A stretch of DNA of 64,000 nt from Senegalia massiliensis (GTDB lineage Bacteria; Bacillota; Clostridia; Tissierellales; SIT17). The notes beneath the pieces are model-generated. The model worked only from the letters and a program-made list of their open reading frames with translations. It made no database searches and was not told the origin of the DNA. The stretch lies in assembly GCF_009911265.1 (NCBI RefSeq), contig NZ_QXXA01000007.1:124001-188000 (forward strand). The letters run 5' to 3'. Positions 35,162 to 43,776 of this stretch are shown in pieces. Every line of letters begins with the position of its first letter. Position 1 is the stretch's first letter. The translations under genes and the position numbers were made by a program.

Positions 35162-36061
35162 TTAGTTAATTATTTCAGGATGTAATAGGGCCACATAATC
35201 ATTATTATTTGTCAAATGACTATTATAAATTCCTATTACAATTTCTGATACTTGCTTGTCTTCATCATTTTCAATGATTATTCTATCTGGTTTAAAACCC
35301 AGTAACATTCCATTTTCTTTGCCCACTGACTTAAATGGTATAAGTCTAAATTTAATAAGTTCATTGCTATTAGATATTACTCTTGATATTATACTTAAAT
35401 CATCTTCACTATATATTGTAAATATATCCCGTATTGAACTAGGTAATAATTCACTTATTGCTGAAAATTCAACCACAATAACTGGTATATTTGTTATTGG
35501 ATCTATTAGTGAATTACCAGTATCTACAAGTCCTTTTAATCTTGCTGTCTTATCTTGTAATTTAACTATAAAGCTTACATACATATTTTCTTTACTTATT
35601 TTACTATAAATATATTGTGATGCTATTTTATAAAATATATAAGATATGATTATTCCAACTATCAATATAGATGGCTTAAAATTATTTATACTTTTTATAT
35701 AAAATATGCCTTCTCCAAAATATACTTTAGAATTAGTTAAATAAAAAAGAGCAAATGAACCACCTGCAAATACAAATGATACTGTATAAAATGTAGCAAA
35801 TAATTTTAAAAACTTTTTAAGTTTAAAAGGATTAAATGCTAAAATTATCAAAATTATAGAAATACATATTTTCCCAATAAAATTGCCCATAAAATGTAAT
35901 TTGGGAATGAATACTATTAATGTATATAAAGCACCTAGTAATGCAGATAATATAATTCTTATATTATTAGTATCTGTTCTTGTAAATCTTTTTGTGACAT
36001 ATAATATTATATAATTGATTATAAAATTTTCTATTAATAAATATTCAGCATAGATGTACAA
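35162..36061 (-). CDS. spoIIGA: Sigma-E processing peptidase SpoIIGA
   Basis: Membrane aspartic protease that cleaves pro-sigma-E when signalled by SpoIIR. The 299-residue protein has five hydrophobic helices in the first 150 residues (YIYAEYLLIENFIINYIILYV-type start, cited in part) and a cytoplasmic C-terminal domain with the catalytic Asp in GLVDTGNSLIDPITN near residue 180. Start is TTG 36061 with GGGGGG 7 nt upstream. It heads the spoIIG operon; the promoter at 36155-36187 resembles the Spo0A-activated type. Confidence 0.95.
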   Translation of the reverse strand: MYIYAEYLLIENFIINYIILYVTKRFTRTDTNNIRIILSALLGALYTLIVFIPKLHFMGNFIGKICISIILIILAFNPFKLKKFLKLFATFYTVSFVFAGGSFALFYLTNSKVYFGEGIFYIKSINNFKPSILIVGIIISYIFYKIASQYIYSKISKENMYVSFIVKLQDKTARLKGLVDTGNSLIDPITNIPVIVVEFSAISELLPSSIRDIFTIYSEDDLSIISRVISNSNELIKFRLIPFKSVGKENGMLLGFKPDRIIIENDEDKQVSEIVIGIYNSHLTNNNDYVALLHPEIIN

Positions 36062-36154
36062 ATTTAGCCCCCCTTAAAATGTATTTTATCTATGCATAAA
36101 ACTATATTAAATCTTCTTATAAACTTTTATGCATTTATAGTACAATATATTCCT

Positions 36155-36201
36155 ATTATACAGAAGTTTAATCTAAAATTATGTCAAAGTCTGAAGTCGA
36201 A
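36155..36201 (-). promoter_or_regulatory. Spo0A-type spoIIG promoter
   Basis: TTGACA (36182-36187) and TATAAT (36155-36160) are perfect hexamers but 21 bp apart, longer than sigma-A allows alone; the B. subtilis spoIIG promoter has a similarly extended spacer and needs Spo0A. Just upstream, AGTCGAA on the plus strand (36195-36201) differs from the 0A box TGTCGAA at one or two positions. Confidence 0.65.
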
Positions 36202-36236
36202 AAAAGACCCATTTCGTCATTCGAAATGAGTCTTTT
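36200..36236 (-). terminator. Terminator of ftsZ
   Basis: AAAAGAC-C-CATTTCG pairs with CGAAATG-A-GTCTTTT across loop TCAT (one mismatch), followed by TTTTTT on the minus strand, 18 nt past the ftsZ stop. Confidence 0.8.
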
Positions 36237-36253
36237 AAAAATTCTATTTTATA

Positions 36254-37357
36254 TTATCTATTTGTTCTTCTTCTTAAAAAAGTTGGTATATCTAGTTCAT
36301 CTTTCAAATCATTTTTTTCATTATTATCTTTGTTAATTTGTGTATGTTGATCATTTTTATCAGAAGTATTTTTAAAAGGATTTTGTGATGAATTCTCTTT
36401 AGGATTATTATTAAAGCCTGTTGCAATAACAGTAATTTGAATATCATCTTTAAGAGTTTCATCTACAACTGCACCAAAAATTATATTTGCATCTGGATCT
36501 ACATTTTGTTTAATAAGATCTGCTGCCTCATTCACCTCAAATAAACCAAGATTTGATCCTCCAGTAATATTAAGTAGTACTCCATTAGCACCTTCAATAG
36601 AAGTTTCTAATAGCGGACTATGTATTGCTTGTTTTGCAGCTTCAGTAGCTCTGTTTTCACCATTTGCTCTACCAATACCCATATGAGCTAATCCTTGATC
36701 TAACATAATTGTTGTAACATCAGCAAAATCAAGGTTTACAAGTCCAGGTACAGCTATTAAATCAGATATCCCTTGAATACCTTGTCTTAAAACATCATCT
36801 GCTATTTTAAATGCATCCATTATAGATGTCTTTTTCTCTACTATTTGTAACAATCTATCATTAGGAATAGTAACTAAAGTATCTACTTTAGTTTGTAATT
36901 CTTCTATACCTTTAGCTGCATGTGAACTTCTTCTTCCTCCTTCAAACATAAATGGTTTAGTTACAACACCAACTGTAAGTATTTCCATTTCTTTTGCTAC
37001 TTCAGCTACTACAGGTGCAGCACCTGTACCTGTTCCTCCTCCCATTCCTGCAGTTATAAATACCATATCTGCACCTTCTAATGCTTCTTGTATTTCATTT
37101 CTACTTTCTTCAGCAGCCTTTTTTCCTATTTCAGGATTAGCTCCAGCACCCAAACCTCTTGTTAACTTTTCGCCTATTTGAATTTTTATATCAGCTTGAG
37201 AAGAATGAAGAGCTTGTCTATCTGTATTAACAGCAATAAAATTTACTCCTTTAACACCTTCATCTATCATTCTATTTACAGCATTATTTCCACCGCCGCC
37301 TACACCTACTACTTTTATTTGAGCGAATTGTTCCATATCTACATCAAATTCAAACAC
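36254..37357 (-). CDS. ftsZ: Cell division protein FtsZ
   Basis: Tubulin-like GTPase forming the division ring. The 367-residue protein has the N-terminal nucleotide fold [16 protein letters not shown], the tubulin signature [16 protein letters not shown] near 105, the T7 loop NLDFADVT and a variable linker (about 315-355) ending in the conserved partner-binding peptide [14 protein letters not shown] 37357 follows GGGGG. Unlike many genomes, ftsA is not upstream; the preceding gene is the small basic protein sbp, 236 nt away. Confidence 0.97.
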   Translation of the reverse strand: MFEFDVDMEQFAQIKVVGVGGGGNNAVNRMIDEGVKGVNFIAVNTDRQALHSSQADIKIQIGEKLTRGLGAGANPEIGKKAAEESRNEIQEALEGADMVFITAGMGGGTGTGAAPVVAEVAKEMEILTVGVVTKPFMFEGGRRSSHAAKGIEELQTKVDTLVTIPNDRLLQIVEKKTSIMDAFKIADDVLRQGIQGISDLIAVPGLVNLDFADVTTIMLDQGLAHMGIGRANGENRATEAAKQAIHSPLLETSIEGANGVLLNITGGSNLGLFEVNEAADLIKQNVDPDANIIFGAVVDETLKDDIQITVIATGFNNNPKENSSQNPFKNTSDKNDQHTQINKDNNEKNDLKDELDIPTFLRRRTNR

Positions 37358-37414
37358 AATTTAACCCCCTTATTACATTTTATCATTTTATCGTTTCTTT
37401 TATAATCATCTCTT

Positions 37415-37450
37415 ATTATAAGATAAATCTCATTAGAATTATATTCGACA
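37415..37450 (-). promoter_or_regulatory. Candidate ftsZ promoter region with a 0A-box match
   Basis: In the 236-nt ftsZ upstream gap, minus strand TGTCGAA (37444-37450) is an exact 0A-box consensus and a TATAAT (37415-37420) follows 23 bp downstream. No standard -35 is visible at 17 bp. Nothing else was recognised in this gap. Confidence 0.35.
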
Positions 37451-37593
37451 TAGGATTCTTATATCCTTCTTAACTTTAAAATATAATTTTAATATTATAA
37501 TTATTTTATCATATTATTTTACATTATAATCAATAATTTTAGTATCTTTAAATATTAAATTTAGAACATAAACAATATTATATCAGCATTTTA

Positions 37594-37947
37594 TTAATCG
37601 TTCAAATGCTGTTTGTTGAAAAAAAACCTTCTTATAATAGCAAAATTATTAAAAAGCCTAATTCCAAATGCAAATATTGCTGCATAATATAAGGGAACTC
37701 CTAATTTATCACCAATATATGCAAGCAATGCTGCTAAAATAGCATTCCCAATAAAACCAGAAATAAATATCCCTGAGTTAAATTTATTTTCAAGAGATGC
37801 CCTTACTCCTCCAAAAACTGAATCCATACATGCAAGTATAGCTACAGACATATATGTTGAGTAGCTTAATGAGAAAGTAACAGGCATATATAATCCTATT
37901 ACTACTCCTAATATAATACCAATTAACGCAATTAACAAATTATTCAC
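37594..37947 (-). CDS. sbp: Small basic family protein Sbp (DUF1290)
   Basis: A membrane protein of about 117 residues with three hydrophobic helices: LLIALIGIILGVVIGLYMP, a central segment with the family hallmark ACMDSVFGGVRASLE, FISGFIGNAILAALLAYIGDKLG and FGIRLFNNFAIIRR. Sbp is found beside divIB and ftsA/ftsZ in Gram-positive dcw clusters; the role is unknown. The GTG at 37947 lies within its own ribosome-site sequence, so the TTG at 37938 may be the real start. It overlaps the preceding DUF881 gene by 8 nt. Confidence 0.88.
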   Translation of the reverse strand: MNNLLIALIGIILGVVIGLYMPVTFSLSYSTYMSVAILACMDSVFGGVRASLENKFNSGIFISGFIGNAILAALLAYIGDKLGVPLYYAAIFAFGIRLFNNFAIIRRFFFNKQHLND

Positions 37948-38662
37948 CTTCTTCTATAGGATTCATATATTTTACTTCCAACTTATCATTATATTTAGGT
38001 ATAACAATAAGGTCTCTTTCTTCACTTTCTATTTGTAAATCCCTAGCATCATTTAAATATCTTCCATATGTTCCTTGAGCATTTATAGCAGAATATAATT
38101 TATTTGGATCACCTATGGCTTTTATTATAAAAGGAGATACTAGATTTTTCTTATTGACTCTTATAACTGGTCCTCCACATCTAACTGGGGAATTTAATAT
38201 TACTCTTTGTCCTCCAATATCTATAGCTTCAGCTCCAGCAACCTTTAAATCATTTAAAATATTCTGTATGTCAGCATCATGTACGATACCACTTGTATCA
38301 CTCTGACCTATAACAAAATCTTCTGCACTATCTTGTATTTTTATAACTATTCCAGGACCAGATAAATCCTTAAACCCTCCCAAGCTTTTAAATCTCTCAA
38401 TATCACTTTCAAGTAGTGAAATAATCTCTGTTGTATTATTTGCTGTTTCAATTTTTTCAAGCTTTTTTTCTTGTTCTTTTATAATCTTTTTTATATCAAT
38501 AACTTCACTTTTAGTTTTTTCTAATTTATTTTGTGTCTGCTTTATAGTACTTAAAGTCACAAATGAATTATCTCCTGTATTATTTCTTATTTGTTGAGGA
38601 ATTATTATACCTAAAGCTAAACATAACAAAAATATTATCACTCTTATTATATACTTATTCAT
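37940..38662 (-). CDS. DUF881 family protein (YlxW/YlxX-like)
   Basis: A 240-residue membrane-anchored protein: one N-terminal TM (IIRVIIFLLCLALGIIIPQQI), a coiled-coil (about 45-90, QNKLEKTKSEVIDIKKIIKE), and the DUF881 domain with GPGIVIKIQDS, NILNDLKVAGAEAIDIGGQRV and GGPVIRVNKKNLVSPFIIKAIG. Role unknown; the position between divIB and ftsZ suggests division or envelope work. It is tandem with a second DUF881 gene, from which it is separated by 18 nt, and the two probably arose by duplication. Confidence 0.88.
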   Translation of the reverse strand: MNKYIIRVIIFLLCLALGIIIPQQIRNNTGDNSFVTLSTIKQTQNKLEKTKSEVIDIKKIIKEQEKKLEKIETANNTTEIISLLESDIERFKSLGGFKDLSGPGIVIKIQDSAEDFVIGQSDTSGIVHDADIQNILNDLKVAGAEAIDIGGQRVILNSPVRCGGPVIRVNKKNLVSPFIIKAIGDPNKLYSAINAQGTYGRYLNDARDLQIESEERDLIVIPKYNDKLEVKYMNPIEEGE

Positions 38663-38680
38663 ATAAAGACCCTCCTAGGT

Positions 38681-39406
38681 CTATTCTTCTTCAGTTATAG
38701 GGTTTGCATATTTAAATTCTTTTATTTCAGTATATCTAGGTATTTTTATACTATCTTTTTTATTTATTTCAACCTTATATCCATAGCTTTCTAATAAATC
38801 AATTATACCTCCATTAATTTCTAGAGCAGTTTTTAAATCATCACTTGGACCAATAGATTTAATAACTATAGGAACTCCAATAGGTTTGTTATTAATATTT
38901 AAATGATCACCTGCTACTAACATCTCTGAAAATGATGTATATCTTAAATCATTTATTGCTATAGCTTCTGAGCCAGTTACATTTAAATAACTTATTATAT
39001 CAAGTAAATATTCATAATCTTCAACTATTGAAATTGGATATCCATAAGCATCTTCTGAATCTGGATTATTTATAATAATCTCAATACCTTTCCCTTCTAC
39101 TTCTGTATAACCTGCAAACATTTTATATTTAGAAAGCTCTTTTGAAAGCTCTTCTACATAGTCACTTTCTTCAGACACTTCAGATTCATACTTTTGAACT
39201 CTATTCTCTAAATTAGTAAGCTCATTCATTAATGCATCTTTTTCTTCTTGTACTTTTGAAAGCTCATTTACTAATTCTTTATTTTTCTGACTTGGTACAA
39301 AATCAGGGCCAACTAAATTACTTACTGTTTTATATTGTATAGCAATTATTATTCCCAAAATCACACATACAGTAACTATTAAAGACTTTGATACTAAATT
39401 TTTCAT
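38681..39406 (-). CDS. DUF881 family protein (YlxX/YlxW-like)
   Basis: A 241-residue paralogue of the next gene: N-terminal TM about 7-25 (SLIVTVCVILGIIIAIQY), coiled-coil to about 105 (ELSKVQEEKDALMNELTNLENR), then DUF881 with EGKGIEIIINNPDSEDAYG, LNVTGSEAIAINDLRYT and GVPIVIKSIGPSDDL. It differs from its neighbour in lacking the Cys-Gly-Gly-Pro block. Both proteins end with a similar (K)YxNPIxEE tail. ATG has GGAGGTAACAA upstream. Confidence 0.88.
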   Translation of the reverse strand: MKNLVSKSLIVTVCVILGIIIAIQYKTVSNLVGPDFVPSQKNKELVNELSKVQEEKDALMNELTNLENRVQKYESEVSEESDYVEELSKELSKYKMFAGYTEVEGKGIEIIINNPDSEDAYGYPISIVEDYEYLLDIISYLNVTGSEAIAINDLRYTSFSEMLVAGDHLNINNKPIGVPIVIKSIGPSDDLKTALEINGGIIDLLESYGYKVEINKKDSIKIPRYTEIKEFKYANPITEEE

Positions 39407-39422
39407 TTGTTACCTCCTGGCA

Positions 39423-40175
39423 TTATTTAATAACTATAGGATTTTTACCTTTATCAAATTTAATTTGTTTTACAGATATACCTTTATCCTCTAAATCTTT
39501 TACTATTTTTTCAATGAATTCTAATTTATATTTTATATCATTTAACCCATCTAACGCAACATTAATTCCAGAATTTAAGACCAGAGTAGTATTTTTATCT
39601 TGTTCAATTATTTTTGATATTTTGTATGAATACTGTTCTTTATTATAATTATTTAATAGTTTTAATATTTTAGAAATATAATTATTATTTTTAAAATTAA
39701 TTTTTTTATTTAATTCATATTCTATAGAGTGAGTAGTTTCTAATAAAGGTATATTTTTATTTTTCAACTTAGATAATGTATTAAGTACGAAACCTTCATT
39801 ATCAATATATATATAATTACCATTATTATTATATACTATAACTTCTTTTCTTTCTTGTATATTTATAACAAATGTATCTGGAAGTTTCATATCTATATTT
39901 GCAGTTTTAATATAAGGATGATCTGTTAAATTTTCTACTATAGTTTTTTTATTGATCTTAAAGATATTTTCTCCTTTAATAATTCCTGAAGCAAGTATTA
40001 TTTTCTCATCTTCAAGTTCATTTTTTCCTTTTATATTAATATTTTTCACATGAAATAAAGTAGTTTGAGTAAAAAGTATAAAAAAAAGTAATGATATTAA
40101 CAATAATATTATCATGGTCATAATTAATATTCTTTTTTTCTTTATTTTTTTATCAACTTTGTATTTCTTTTCCAT
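39423..40175 (-). CDS. ftsQ: Cell division protein FtsQ/DivIB
   Basis: Bitopic divisome protein of 250 residues: basic cytoplasmic start (MEKKYKVDKKIKKKR), TM about 17-38, then a POTRA domain (FHVKNINIKGKNELEDEKI ... GIIKGENIFKINKKTIVENL) and a beta domain with DTFVINIQERKEVIVYNNNG. The ATG at 40175 is preferred since GGAGGAAATT precedes it; the ATG at 40187 overlaps that motif. It follows murA by about 57 nt and precedes the DUF881 pair. Confidence 0.9.
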   Translation of the reverse strand: MEKKYKVDKKIKKKRILIMTMIILLLISLLFFILFTQTTLFHVKNINIKGKNELEDEKIILASGIIKGENIFKINKKTIVENLTDHPYIKTANIDMKLPDTFVINIQERKEVIVYNNNGNYIYIDNEGFVLNTLSKLKNKNIPLLETTHSIEYELNKKINFKNNNYISKILKLLNNYNKEQYSYKISKIIEQDKNTTLVLNSGINVALDGLNDIKYKLEFIEKIVKDLEDKGISVKQIKFDKGKNPIVIK

Positions 40176-40232
40176 AATTTCCTCCATAGCTTGTACATTT
40201 TGCTACAATTCTTATAAGCAGCCTTAAGCTGC

Positions 40233-41486
40233 TTATTTTATTCTTCTTATATTAGCACCTATTGATTTTAAGTTTTCTTCCAGTCTCTCATATCCTCTAT
40301 CTATATGTGATATATTATCTATTATAGTAGCGCCTTCTGCTGCAAGTCCTGCTAACAATAATGATGCTCCACCTCTTAAGTCTTTTGCAGTTACTTTGGC
40401 ACCTGTTAATTGCTTAACTCCTTTTATGACAGCTACATTTCCTAAAGTTCTAATATTTGCTCCCATTCTCACAAGTTCTGGAACATGTTTAAATCTATTT
40501 TCAAATATCGTTTCAGATATTACACTTGTTCCACTTGACAGTGTTAATAATGCCATTATCTGGGCTTGCATATCTGTTGGAAATCCAGGATATGGTAAAG
40601 TTTGTAAGGATTCAATAGGATTTATTATTCTAGGACCAATAATTTTAAGTGTAGTACAATTATTATAAATAGAACATCCTGTCTCTCTTAATTTAGCAAT
40701 TATAGATTGTATATGATCAACCTGAATATTTTTTAAAATTATTTCACCTTTAGTAATTGCTGATGCCACCATATATGTACCAGCAACTATTCTATCTGGT
40801 ATAATAGTATGTTCAACACTATTTAGGTTGTTTACACCATCTATCCTTATTATACTTGTTCCAGCACCATATATTCTACCACCAATTGAATTTAAAAAAT
40901 TTTGAAGATCAATTATTTCAGGTTCTCTTGCGGCATTTCTTATAATTGTAGTTCCTTGGGCTCTAATGCTAGCTAACATTATATTTTCTGTTGCTCCTAC
41001 ACTAGGATAATCTAATTGAATATCTGCTCCTTTTAAACTTTTACCTTTACAATATATAAAGCCGTGAGATTCTTCTATTTCAGCACCTAATTCTTTTAAT
41101 GCTTTAAGATGAAAATCAATTGGTCTAACTCCAATTTCACATCCTCCAGGATATGAAACTTCAACTTCACCACACCTAGAAAGCATTGCTCCCATTAGTA
41201 TTATAGAAGAACGCATCTCTCTAACTAATTCCTCTGGTATTCTTACTTTATCTAAATTTCTTGAATCTACAGTAACAATATTATCAACAGCATTAACTTT
41301 ACAACCTATAGCTTTTAAAATTTTAACCATAACTTTTAAATCACTTATTTCTGGTATATTAAAAATTATATTAATATTATTATTTAAAATTGAAGCAGCA
41401 AGTATAGGTAAAACTGAATTTTTTGCTCCTCTTACAGTAATTTCACCTGATAATTTGTTACTCCCTTCTATTACATACTTAGACAT
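40233..41486 (-). CDS. murA: UDP-N-acetylglucosamine 1-carboxyvinyltransferase
   Basis: Adds enolpyruvate to UDP-GlcNAc, first committed step of peptidoglycan synthesis. The 417-residue EPT-fold protein has K22 in RGAKNSVLPILAAS, catalytic C116 in SYPGGCEIGVRPIDFHL, and DMQAQIMALLTL and GGASLLLAGLAAEG in the second half. Catalytic Cys is present, so it is the fosfomycin-sensitive type. It is within the dcw cluster, between murG and ftsQ. Confidence 0.97.
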   Translation of the reverse strand: MSKYVIEGSNKLSGEITVRGAKNSVLPILAASILNNNINIIFNIPEISDLKVMVKILKAIGCKVNAVDNIVTVDSRNLDKVRIPEELVREMRSSIILMGAMLSRCGEVEVSYPGGCEIGVRPIDFHLKALKELGAEIEESHGFIYCKGKSLKGADIQLDYPSVGATENIMLASIRAQGTTIIRNAAREPEIIDLQNFLNSIGGRIYGAGTSIIRIDGVNNLNSVEHTIIPDRIVAGTYMVASAITKGEIILKNIQVDHIQSIIAKLRETGCSIYNNCTTLKIIGPRIINPIESLQTLPYPGFPTDMQAQIMALLTLSSGTSVISETIFENRFKHVPELVRMGANIRTLGNVAVIKGVKQLTGAKVTAKDLRGGASLLLAGLAAEGATIIDNISHIDRGYERLEENLKSIGANIRRIK

Positions 41487-41566
41487 TTGGGCACCTCCAT
41501 GAAATGAAAATAGTTATATGTAAACTATATTACATTTTATGCTTTATCTAAGGAGGTGTGACTATA

Positions 41567-42670
41567 CTATATAAGTTGTAATATTAGGTTATATATTTTA
41601 TCAACTGAATCTTTTTTGCCTAGTTTTTTACTGTTCATACTCATTTGAATTAACCTTTCTTTATTTTTTAGTAAAGAAAGCATTTCATCATTTAATTTTT
41701 CTCCTGATACATCTTTGTCTAATATTGTAATTCCTGCACCAGCCTTTTCTATAGCTCTAGCATTATACTCCTGATGATTACCTGTAGTGTAACCTTTAGG
41801 TATTATTATACTTGGTAATCCAAGTGCAGTTATCTCAGCAAGAGTTATTGCTCCCGCACTAGTAATAACTAGATCAGCTATTTTAAATCCACTAGGCATG
41901 TCATAAAAAAATGGAACTACATTTATATGAGGTGGTAACTTACTTATTCCTCTACTTTTTAATTTATGAATAAACTTATCATAATGATTTTTACCTGTTA
42001 TATGAAATAATTGTAAATTTTCATTCTCTAAATTCTTTTCTATTAAACTAATTATTGATTCATTTAAACTTTTTTGCCCTCCACTACCACCTAGTGAAAT
42101 CACAAAGTCCTTATTTCTATCTATTTTCAGATTTTTATATGCCTCTTCTTTATCCACTTCAAAAAAATCTATTTTAACAGGATTACCTGTAATTGTAACC
42201 TTATCTTCATTTTTAAAATACTTTTTACTTTCTTCAAAACTTGCAGCTATTTTATCTACAAAACCAGATAATATTCTATTAGTAGCACCTGGTAAAGCAT
42301 TTTGTTCATGGATAAGAGTAGGTATTTTTTTTAATGATGCAATTAATACTACTGGACCACACACATATCCACCTGTTCCAATTACAATATCAGGACTAAA
42401 ATCCTTTACAATTTTTCTTGCATCATTTAGCCCATATAATAATTCTTTTACAGACTTAATTGTATCAAAGGATAATCTCCTTTCAAATCCCTTTACTCTT
42501 ATTCCCTTAAATTTAAATCCTTCTCTAGGCACTAATTCAGACTCCATACTATTATGAGTACCTACATATAATATCTCAGAATCTGGTTTTTCTTTTTTTA
42601 TTTTTTTTGCAATAGCTAGAGCAGGAGAAATATGACCTCCTGTACCTCCGCCTGTAATTAAAAATTTCAT
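41567..42670 (-). CDS. murG: UDP-N-acetylglucosamine--lipid pyrophosphoryl-undecaprenol GlcNAc transferase
   Basis: Makes lipid II from lipid I at the inner membrane face. A GT28 protein of 367 residues with the N-terminal G-loop ITGGGTGGHISPALAIA, HEQNALPGATNRIL, the second G-loop SLGGSGGQKSLN and the UDP-GlcNAc site SAGAITLAEITALGLPSIIIP with YTTGNHQEYNA. ATG 42670 (AGGAG 9 nt upstream) is preferred over TTG 42679. It starts 5 nt after ftsW. Confidence 0.97.
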   Translation of the reverse strand: MKFLITGGGTGGHISPALAIAKKIKKEKPDSEILYVGTHNSMESELVPREGFKFKGIRVKGFERRLSFDTIKSVKELLYGLNDARKIVKDFSPDIVIGTGGYVCGPVVLIASLKKIPTLIHEQNALPGATNRILSGFVDKIAASFEESKKYFKNEDKVTITGNPVKIDFFEVDKEEAYKNLKIDRNKDFVISLGGSGGQKSLNESIISLIEKNLENENLQLFHITGKNHYDKFIHKLKSRGISKLPPHINVVPFFYDMPSGFKIADLVITSAGAITLAEITALGLPSIIIPKGYTTGNHQEYNARAIEKAGAGITILDKDVSGEKLNDEMLSLLKNKERLIQMSMNSKKLGKKDSVDKIYNLILQLI

Positions 42671-42675
42671 TAATT

Positions 42676-43776
42676 TCAACTCCTATCTAATGAGACATGT
42701 CTAGATATATTTAAAAGTATTCCAATACATGCCATAAACATCATAAGTGAAGTCCCTCCCGCACTTACAAATGGTAGTGGTATCCCTGTTGGAGGCAGAG
42801 AACTTGTGACTACACCTATATGAATTAAAGTTTGAATTGCAATAAGCGCAGTAATTCCTGATGCTAAATAACACCCAAATAAGTCTTTAGCGGATAAAGC
42901 AATTTTAATTCCTCTCCAAATGATTATCAAAAATAAAATAATAACTATTACACTACCAATAAATCCAAGTTCTTCACCTATAATAGAAAATATAAAATCA
43001 TTATATGGTTCAGATAGATAAAAGAATTTTTGCTTGCTTTTCCCGAGACCAGCACCAAATAATCCTCCTGAGCCTAATGCATATAAGGATTGAATAACTT
43101 GCCATCCTGCATCAGTTGGATCATCAAAAGGATGCAAAAATACAGTCATTCTTCTAAGTCTATATGCTTCACCCTTTATCGCAAAGAAAAGTCCTACTAC
43201 TCCAATAGCACCTATTCCTGACAAATGACTCATCTTTGCTCCAGAAACAAATAACATTGCTACTAACGTAGTAGCAAGAGTTGCACTAGTACTCAAGTCT
43301 GGTTGTATTATTATAAGTGCAGCTGAAAACCCTATAATTAATAATGCAGGTACGAGTCCTTTCCAAAATTTTCTTATATCATCTTTTTTCTTTGCTAAAA
43401 AAGTAGCCATTAATATTATGGAGGCAAATTTTATAGCATCTGATGGCATAATGGTATTTCCAAATATAACTACCCATCTAGTTGCTCCTCCTATTTCTTT
43501 ACCTAATGGGGTAAATAAAAGTGCATCTAAAACTATAGCACCTAAAAATATAATTTTAGATAATTTAGCTAATCGAGTATATTTAAAATTCATAAAAAAA
43601 ATCATTACAAATAACCCTAAAATAGCAAAGATTAATTGCTTCACAAGAAAATGATAAGGATTGTTTAATTTATAATAAGCATCAGGATAACTAGAGCTAA
43701 ATACCATTATTATTCCTATAAAAACTAAAACAATTGTAGTAATCATTAATGTAAAATCACTAGCCTTTTTGGCCAT
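42676..43776 (-). CDS. ftsW: SEDS peptidoglycan polymerase FtsW/SpoVE
   Basis: Multi-pass lipid II polymerase of 366 residues with about ten helices: ITTIVLVFIGIIMVFSSSYP at the start, IQPDLSTSATLATTLVAML, the family motif EPYNDFIFSIIGEELGFIG and the C-terminal PPTGIPLPFVSAGGTSLM. The catalytic Asp lies in the IIQPDLSTS loop. It works with the adjacent class B PBP. In spore formers the dcw member is often SpoVE; the two cannot be distinguished by eye. It overlaps murD by 17 nt; GGAGGAA precedes ATG. Confidence 0.93.
   Translation of the reverse strand: MAKKASDFTLMITTIVLVFIGIIMVFSSSYPDAYYKLNNPYHFLVKQLIFAILGLFVMIFFMNFKYTRLAKLSKIIFLGAIVLDALLFTPLGKEIGGATRWVVIFGNTIMPSDAIKFASIILMATFLAKKKDDIRKFWKGLVPALLIIGFSAALIIIQPDLSTSATLATTLVAMLFVSGAKMSHLSGIGAIGVVGLFFAIKGEAYRLRRMTVFLHPFDDPTDAGWQVIQSLYALGSGGLFGAGLGKSKQKFFYLSEPYNDFIFSIIGEELGFIGSVIVIILFLIIIWRGIKIALSAKDLFGCYLASGITALIAIQTLIHIGVVTSSLPPTGIPLPFVSAGGTSLMMFMACIGILLNISRHVSLDRS

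Noticed and set aside
41487-41566. AGGAGGTG on the plus strand between murA and murG as a start of a small gene
   Set aside because: No reasonable plus-strand frame follows; both neighbours are on the minus strand.
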